From NCBI GenBank assembly GCA_910589415.1, contig OU342637.1, positions 31,464,162 to 31,528,161 on the forward strand: a stretch of DNA of 64,000 bases, written 5' to 3'. The stretch is from Malachius bipustulatus. Its lineage: Eukaryota > Arthropoda > Insecta > Coleoptera > Melyridae. The position numbers and the translations under genes are program-made. A model generated the notes under the pieces. It saw nothing but the letters and a program-made list of their open reading frames with translations. It did no database searches and was not told the origin of the DNA. Below, in pieces: positions 63,701 to 64,000 of the stretch. The first letter of the stretch is position 1, and the number at the start of each line of letters is the position of its first letter.

Positions 63701-64000
63701 ACTTGTTATGAAGAAGACAATTTTGGAATATTTATAACGAACGAGAAGAGCGCACTTACTATCAGAAGAATAAAATTATTTCGGTAATTGTTTACATCCA
63801 CGGCTCCTAAGTTTCATCAATTTTTTCGGGACCGAGGAGCGAAATAGGGGTGCTGGGTGGGTAAGAAGCTAAAAACAGCCAGGGCAAACTAATATCAAGG
63901 TCACCACTAAGGCCTCTTTGGCACTATAGTCGAATTTCTATTTTTTTTTCACTTTCAGGGCAAGGAATATCTTCGAGAATAACGGTAGCACGCTTTTTAT

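Larger units (their letters stand above)
44910..64000. other. 19 kb without a recognised gene
   Basis: Probably dlg1 5' intron and regulatory DNA. Apart from the candidate at 48246-48459, I found no PDZ, L27 or other recognisable coding exon on either strand. It contains the repeats listed separately, CAGGG-type end motifs at 45068, 48229 and 48866, a (TCTA)n microsatellite at 47240-47290, and a polypurine run at 62608-62716. The plus-strand frame at 52297-52731 (144 codons) has no family resemblance. Confidence 0.5.

Overview
The window comes from an arthropod, almost certainly insect, nuclear genome. It is AT-rich, its genes are split by GT-AG introns, the intergenic and intronic DNA is full of short TA-flanked inverted-repeat transposons and tandem arrays, and the main gene is the insect epithelial protein Uninflatable. 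I cannot fix the order; the repeat types fit Hemiptera or Coleoptera among others. Two large genes face each other.

Plus strand, 4029-29982: uninflatable (uif), a giant type I membrane protein. I joined 37 coding exons whose phases all agree, giving about 3,545 residues. Domain order: C-type lectin, LDLa, three CUB, sushi repeats, EGF-CA plus F5/8 C (discoidin), EGF-CA plus sushi repeats, second F5/8 C, two HYR, an unnamed cysteine-containing domain, GCC2/GCC3 cysteine repeats, fourteen tandem EGF repeats, laminin-G-like, third HYR, a second copy of the unnamed module, more GCC2/GCC3 repeats, two EGF, one transmembrane helix and a roughly 110-residue tail. The signal-peptide exon was not found; it lies either in 1-4028 or left of the window. 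The first visible intron is 8.3 kb.

Minus strand, 44909-33258: the 3' half of discs large 1 (dlg1), a MAGUK scaffold. Thirteen exons encode a linker, PDZ3, SH3, the hook region with three small in-frame exons, and the GUK domain, ending in VPAKEKL. PDZ1 and PDZ2 were not found. They are probably beyond position 64000, unless the ATG at 44909 starts a short isoform.

The two genes converge. Between their 3' ends sits a 1.2 kb array of eight 150-bp repeats that keeps one minus-strand frame open for 391 codons.

45-64 kb has no coding exon I can name apart from one GC-rich candidate at 48.2-48.5 kb. It holds a degenerate GTCCGGTCAGCT array, two GC-rich islands that look like conserved regulatory DNA, a 4.4 kb inverted array (53.5-58.0 kb) containing a perfect-looking 849-bp foldback element, and an ACGTC-rich stretch near the right end.

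Mobile and repetitive DNA elsewhere includes three CAGGGT-ended TA-flanked MITEs (two of them near-complete palindromes), a 592-bp pogo/Tigger-like MITE, a non-LTR reverse-transcriptase remnant, and a ~172-bp array in a dlg1 intron whose every unit carries a CTCF-like motif.
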